From: DATAGZ01 sp036263455
Lineage (GTDB): Bacteria; Pseudomonadota; Alphaproteobacteria; Dongiales; Dongiaceae
Assembly: GCA_036263455.1 (NCBI GenBank)
Contig: DATAGZ010000007.1
Span: forward strand, 62,001 to 126,000
Length of the DNA: 64,000 nt
Direction of reading: 5' to 3'
Both the position numbers and the translations under genes were made by a program. Shown here one piece after another: positions 61,599 through 64,000 of the stretch (the first letter of the stretch is position 1; every line of letters begins with the position of its first letter). The notes under the pieces were generated by a model, which saw only the letters and a list, made by a program, of their open reading frames with translations, had not been told where the DNA came from and did not search any database.

Positions 61599-61995
61599 CC
61601 CTGCCTCTGGCCTCATTTCCCAATTGTGATGACGTATCGCCACTCATAACCGATTCAGGGCTGAAAAACGAGAGCGTCGCAGTAGGTCTTTCGGTGTGGG
61701 AGAATTTTATGGCCGACTCGTGCCGAGTCGCACAAGAACGTTCTCCCTAATGTTCTCCGTTTTTTATGGAATCCAGGGCAAGATTACCGCGACTCGGCGC
61801 GCAAGGATTGGACAAAGAAGCAACCTCATATTTTACATTAACTATTACCTACAACATATTGAAGTATTTAAGACTTTAAAGCACAAGACTGTTCCCTGGC
61901 CTCTCGCGGAATGTCACCGCTTTGTTCCCCAGCCGAGGCAAAACGTTGCTGCGGGTAGGGAATTCTGATAAGTACATGGAATCGAAAGGATTCCT
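61599..61995. other. A+T-rich intergenic region between ftsK and secB
   Basis: 397 bases with base composition unlike the neighbours, especially 61800-61880 (runs of A, T and TA). A perfect hairpin CGACTCG-TGC-CGAGTCG lies at 61714-61730. A 90-codon frame at 61696-61968 is rich in residues coded by A/T codons, has no family character and is probably chance. The right end holds AAAGGA, the ribosome-binding site of secB. Promoters of the divergent genes must be here but no clear -35/-10 pair stands out. Confidence 0.6.
61714..61730. repeat. Perfect 7-bp inverted repeat upstream of secB/ftsK
   Basis: CGACTCG (61714-61720), loop TGC, CGAGTCG (61724-61730). No T-run follows on either strand. It may be an operator or mRNA leader hairpin. 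Confidence 0.35.
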
Positions 61996-62496
61996 ATGAA
62001 TGACACGCAGGCCGGCGCTCCGGTCCAAAACGAGCAGCAGCAGCCTCCCCTCACCGTCGTGACTCAGTATCTCAAGGATTTTTCCTTCGAGAATCCGGCG
62101 GGCGCGGAAAACCTAACTGCCCCGCAGGCAGCGCCTACCGGTGCGGTCAAGGTCGATGTGCGCATGAAGCAATTGACCCAGGCCGATATCGAGGTTTCCC
62201 TGCTTCTTGGCGTCGAGGCGAAGAGCGGGGAAAAGGTCCTGTATGTTGCCGAGGTCGATTATGCAGGGATTTTCCGGCTAGGCCGCGTGCCGCAGGAAGC
62301 GGTGATGCCGCTCCTGACGATTGAGGCGCCCCGGCTGCTCTTTCCCTTTGCGCGCAATCTGATCAGCCTCGCCACACAGAATGGCGGCTTCCCTCCGCTG
62401 AACATCAATCCGATAGATTTCACCCTGCTCTATCGCCAGCGGCAGGAGGAAATGCTCCGCCAGCAAAAGCAGGCGGAAGCCTCGGCAATTATCTAG
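61996..62496 (+). CDS. secB: Protein-export chaperone SecB
   Basis: A 166-residue SecB, the tetrameric chaperone that keeps secretory proteins unfolded and hands them to SecA. VTQYLKDFSFENP near the N-terminus, VLYVAEVDYAGIFRL in the core and LFPFARNLISLATQNGGFPPLNINPIDF near the C-terminus (in words: FPFARN, FPPLNINPIDF) are diagnostic. AAAGGA precedes the ATG by seven bases. It is a single gene in this window, convergent with the nucleosidase gene. Confidence 0.97.
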   Translation: MNDTQAGAPVQNEQQQPPLTVVTQYLKDFSFENPAGAENLTAPQAAPTGAVKVDVRMKQLTQADIEVSLLLGVEAKSGEKVLYVAEVDYAGIFRLGRVPQEAVMPLLTIEAPRLLFPFARNLISLATQNGGFPPLNINPIDFTLLYRQRQEEMLRQQKQAEASAII

Positions 62497-62551
62497 CACA
62501 CGCACCGTAAGCGATACTCTCGGCTCCCGCCCAAGGCAGATCCGAAGTATC

Positions 62552-62571
62552 GCGAACCGGCGCCAGTTCGC
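62552..62571. terminator. Possible bidirectional terminator between secB and mtnN
   Basis: Arms GCGAAC (62552-62557) and GTTCGC (62566-62571) around an 8-base GC-rich loop, in the spacer between two convergent genes. No T-run, so only weak support. Confidence 0.3.
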
Positions 62572-62588
62572 ATTGAGGCTAAAGGAGC

Positions 62589-63350
62589 CTAGATCACGGC
62601 GGCGATGCGCCGGACCACGTCGGCGGCGACCGGGGCCGTCGCGAGCAGGAAGCGGGGGAAGTCCAGATGGGATTCCTGGCCGCATAGATCGCTCATCGAG
62701 CGGACATTGATAACATAGGTGCCGAACAGTTCCGCCGCCTGGGCCGTCGAGGCCCCCTCCATCTCGGCGGCTTGGGCGCCGAATTCAGCATGAAGCTGGG
62801 TCCGCTTGGTCTCGCTGTTGATGAATTGATCGCCGCTGGCAATCGTACCGAAGACGAGGTGCGGCGTGCGTCCGCCCGCGACGATATCGCCAGGCAGGGA
62901 TGGCAACGTGACATGGGCCAGCGCGTTCTTCAGCTTCGCGATGACATCCTCGGGAACCTTATAGATATAATCCTGCTCCGGTTCGCCAACCGGGGAAATG
63001 CCGGGCTTGAACGGCTTGATCCCCTTGTCCGTTAAATGGCCGTAATCGTGCTGGACCAACTGGGTGCCGATCACCAGATCACCGATGCCGAGCTTGGGAT
63101 CGAGTCCGCCCGCCACGCCGGAGATCATCAAGGGCCGGCAATGGAATTGGCTGAGTAGCGTTACCGCCACCATGCCCGAGGCGACCTTGCCCACGCCTGA
63201 CTGAACCAGAATTACTTCGCGTCCGTCAATCGTGCCACGATAGGCCTCGCGGTCGAGCACACGAATCACCTCGACATTGGCGAGCGAGCCGCGCAGCGCG
63301 GCCAGCTCTTGCGCCATTGCGCAGATTATTCCAATCGGATGGTGTGCCAT
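62589..63350 (-). CDS. mtnN: 5'-methylthioadenosine/S-adenosylhomocysteine nucleosidase
   Basis: A 253-residue PNP/UDP-family nucleosidase. GIICAMAQELAALRG at the N-terminus, SGVGKVASGM, ISGVAGGLDPKLGIGDLVIG, ASGDQFI and AAEMEGASTAQ (catalytic glutamates and substrate pocket) are visible; the catalytic aspartate is in VRSMSD. It cleaves MTA and SAH, clearing inhibitors of methylation and polyamine synthesis. ATG 63350 has AGAGGGGAC upstream; an in-frame ATG ten codons earlier is less likely. Slightly longer than E. coli Pfs (232) with a loop around HDYGHLTDKG. Confidence 0.88.
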   Translation of the reverse strand: MAHHPIGIICAMAQELAALRGSLANVEVIRVLDREAYRGTIDGREVILVQSGVGKVASGMVAVTLLSQFHCRPLMISGVAGGLDPKLGIGDLVIGTQLVQHDYGHLTDKGIKPFKPGISPVGEPEQDYIYKVPEDVIAKLKNALAHVTLPSLPGDIVAGGRTPHLVFGTIASGDQFINSETKRTQLHAEFGAQAAEMEGASTAQAAELFGTYVINVRSMSDLCGQESHLDFPRFLLATAPVAADVVRRIAAVI

Positions 63351-63402
63351 GGTCCCCTCTTTCGCCGCCAATCTGCGCAATCACTCTTGAAAAAGCAAGC
63401 GA

Positions 63403-63891
63403 TCAACGCTGGTGGCGCAGCGCCCAGGCCGGCTTGCGACCATCGGCGGCCGGTTGATAGAAGACGCTGAATTCCTCGGCTGCCGCCAGAAAACCCGGCG
63501 CCTGGCGAGGATCCCCGATATCGACCGTATCGAATCCACACCGAAGCATGAAGAGATATTGATCGCGCAGCACATTGCCTACCGCGCGCAATTCGCCGCG
63601 ATAGCCGAGCTGCTCGCGCAGAATGCGGGCATGCGAATAGGCGCGCCCATCACCGAAGCGGGGGAATTCGAGCGCGATCAGGGAAAAATTGTCGAGATCT
63701 GCGGCAATCAGGGCCGGCGGTTCATCGGATCGCAGCCGGATACCCAAGCTGTGCCCCGCAAGCGTCGCGCGCGCGCGTTGCCACTGGGCAAGGGTCACGA
63801 TGATGGACCCCTCCGCCGGCACGATCGCCTCGTCTTCGATCGGCACCCATAGATCCTTGATAAGGCGACCCTCTTTAAGAATGGCCGTCAT
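63403..63891 (-). CDS. DUF934 family protein of the sulfite-reductase operon
   Basis: A 162-residue DUF934 protein: LGIRLRSDEP, ALEFPRFGDGRAYSHARILREQLGY (in words FPRFGDGRAYS) and DQYLFMLRCGFDTVDI are family hallmarks. In alphaproteobacteria DUF934 genes lie between cysI-type sulfite reductase and cysH, suggesting a role in assimilatory sulfate reduction; the biochemical function is not known. Its ATG overlaps the stop of the cysI-like gene by 17 bases. cysH does not follow; the next gene downstream is mtnN, so this operon is incomplete or rearranged here. Confidence 0.87.
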   Translation of the reverse strand: MTAILKEGRLIKDLWVPIEDEAIVPAEGSIIVTLAQWQRARATLAGHSLGIRLRSDEPPALIAADLDNFSLIALEFPRFGDGRAYSHARILREQLGYRGELRAVGNVLRDQYLFMLRCGFDTVDIGDPRQAPGFLAAAEEFSVFYQPAADGRKPAWALRHQR

Positions 63892-64000
63892 AAAGCGCTC
63901 GTTTGAAGGGTTCGGCCCCGATCCGGCGATAGCAATCCAGAAACCGTTCCTCCGAACTCGACCGATGGGCGAGGTAAGAATCGATCAGGCGCGCGATGGC
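63875..64000 (-). CDS. cysI: Sulfite/nitrite reductase haemoprotein, C-terminal end
   Basis: The last 41 codons and a TAA stop are in the window; the rest is beyond the right edge. The visible sequence IDSYLAHRSSSEERFLDCYRR and IGAEPFKRALYDGHS matches the C-terminal tail of alphaproteobacterial CysI-like proteins (ErFLdtyRRiGxePFKerlY). These reduce sulfite to sulfide. It overlaps the DUF934 gene start by 17 bases, so the two are translationally coupled. No haem-ligand region can be checked. Confidence 0.75.
   Translation of the reverse strand, partial: AIARLIDSYLAHRSSSEERFLDCYRRIGAEPFKRALYDGHS

Noticed and set aside
61740..61755. LexA-box-like GTTC...GTTC pair upstream of secB/ftsK
   Set aside because: The half-sites are 8 bases apart; the alphaproteobacterial LexA box needs 7, and neither ftsK nor secB is a usual target.
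61696..61968. 90-codon frame in the ftsK-secB spacer
   Set aside because: A+T-rich, low-complexity in places, without homology signs; treated as chance.

Overview
The window is a 64 kb chromosomal segment of an alphaproteobacterium: GC-rich, gene-dense and almost wholly housekeeping. The class call rests on several lineage-typical features: the ChvG/ChvI two-component system joined to HprK, RapZ, EIIA-Man, HPr and EI; an F1-ATPase zeta inhibitor; MetX/MetW; CycM-type cytochrome c; type-II NADP isocitrate dehydrogenase; a CysI/DUF934 pair; and a sigma-32 promoter of the CTTGAA-N17-CTATAT kind before dnaK. I cannot fix the genus. No phage, plasmid, transposase, CRISPR array or rRNA operon is visible. 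The only tRNA seen is tRNA-Leu(GAG).

Layout. 1-3 kb: AmpG start (cut by the window edge), a repeat-rich spacer, rpmG, lipB, tRNA-Leu, a 3-hydroxyisobutyrate-dehydrogenase-like gene and ssb. 3-9 kb: uvrA and a three-gene HlyD/ABC/ABC-2 exporter operon. 9-14 kb: a saccharopine-dehydrogenase-like gene, a HAD phosphatase overlapping a degenerate EAL protein, an unknown 157-aa protein, a LysM protein and a LOG-family gene. 14-19 kb: icd, GNAT, cyclophilin, Usp, leuD-leuB and an orphan response regulator. 20-25 kb: dnaK-dnaJ and purH. 25-31 kb: the chvI-chvG-hprK-rapZ-EIIA-ptsH-ptsI cluster, all on the minus strand and mostly overlapping. 31-36 kb: ATPase zeta subunit, metX-metW, enoyl-CoA hydratase, a small secreted protein, mutM and a BON lipoprotein. 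36-43 kb: a YejABEF peptide importer with an inositol-phosphatase-family gene and cycM. 43-45.5 kb: kdsB-pheA-DUF6134. 45.5-50 kb: two GH17-containing proteins, one fused to a GT2 synthase, resembling the NdvB/NdvC cyclic beta-glucan system of Bradyrhizobium. 50-55.6 kb: aldehyde dehydrogenase, GluQ-RS, esterase, methyltransferase, HNH protein and a YczE-like membrane protein. 55.6-58 kb: rpsM-rpsK-rpoA-rplQ. 58-64 kb: sulfotransferase, ftsK, secB, MTA/SAH nucleosidase, DUF934 and the end of cysI.

How genes work together. The ChvG/ChvI-PTS block has HPr kinase, HPr, EI and a soluble EIIA but no membrane permease, so it is most likely a regulatory phosphorelay. The Yej cluster would import oligopeptides. 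The NdvB/NdvC-like pair would make and branch a periplasmic beta-glucan. The alpha ribosomal operon stands apart from secY/adk and starts at a consensus sigma-70 promoter.

Best candidates for something new: an unannotated, strongly structured RNA ending in a perfect terminator (about 49,974-50,089); the beta-glucan pair; a RapZ with an altered Walker A next to a very short HprK; a MutM lacking its fourth zinc cysteine; a YejA with a C-terminal membrane anchor; and signalling proteins (EAL protein, orphan response regulator) that have lost canonical residues. I see no clear wholly novel multigene system.
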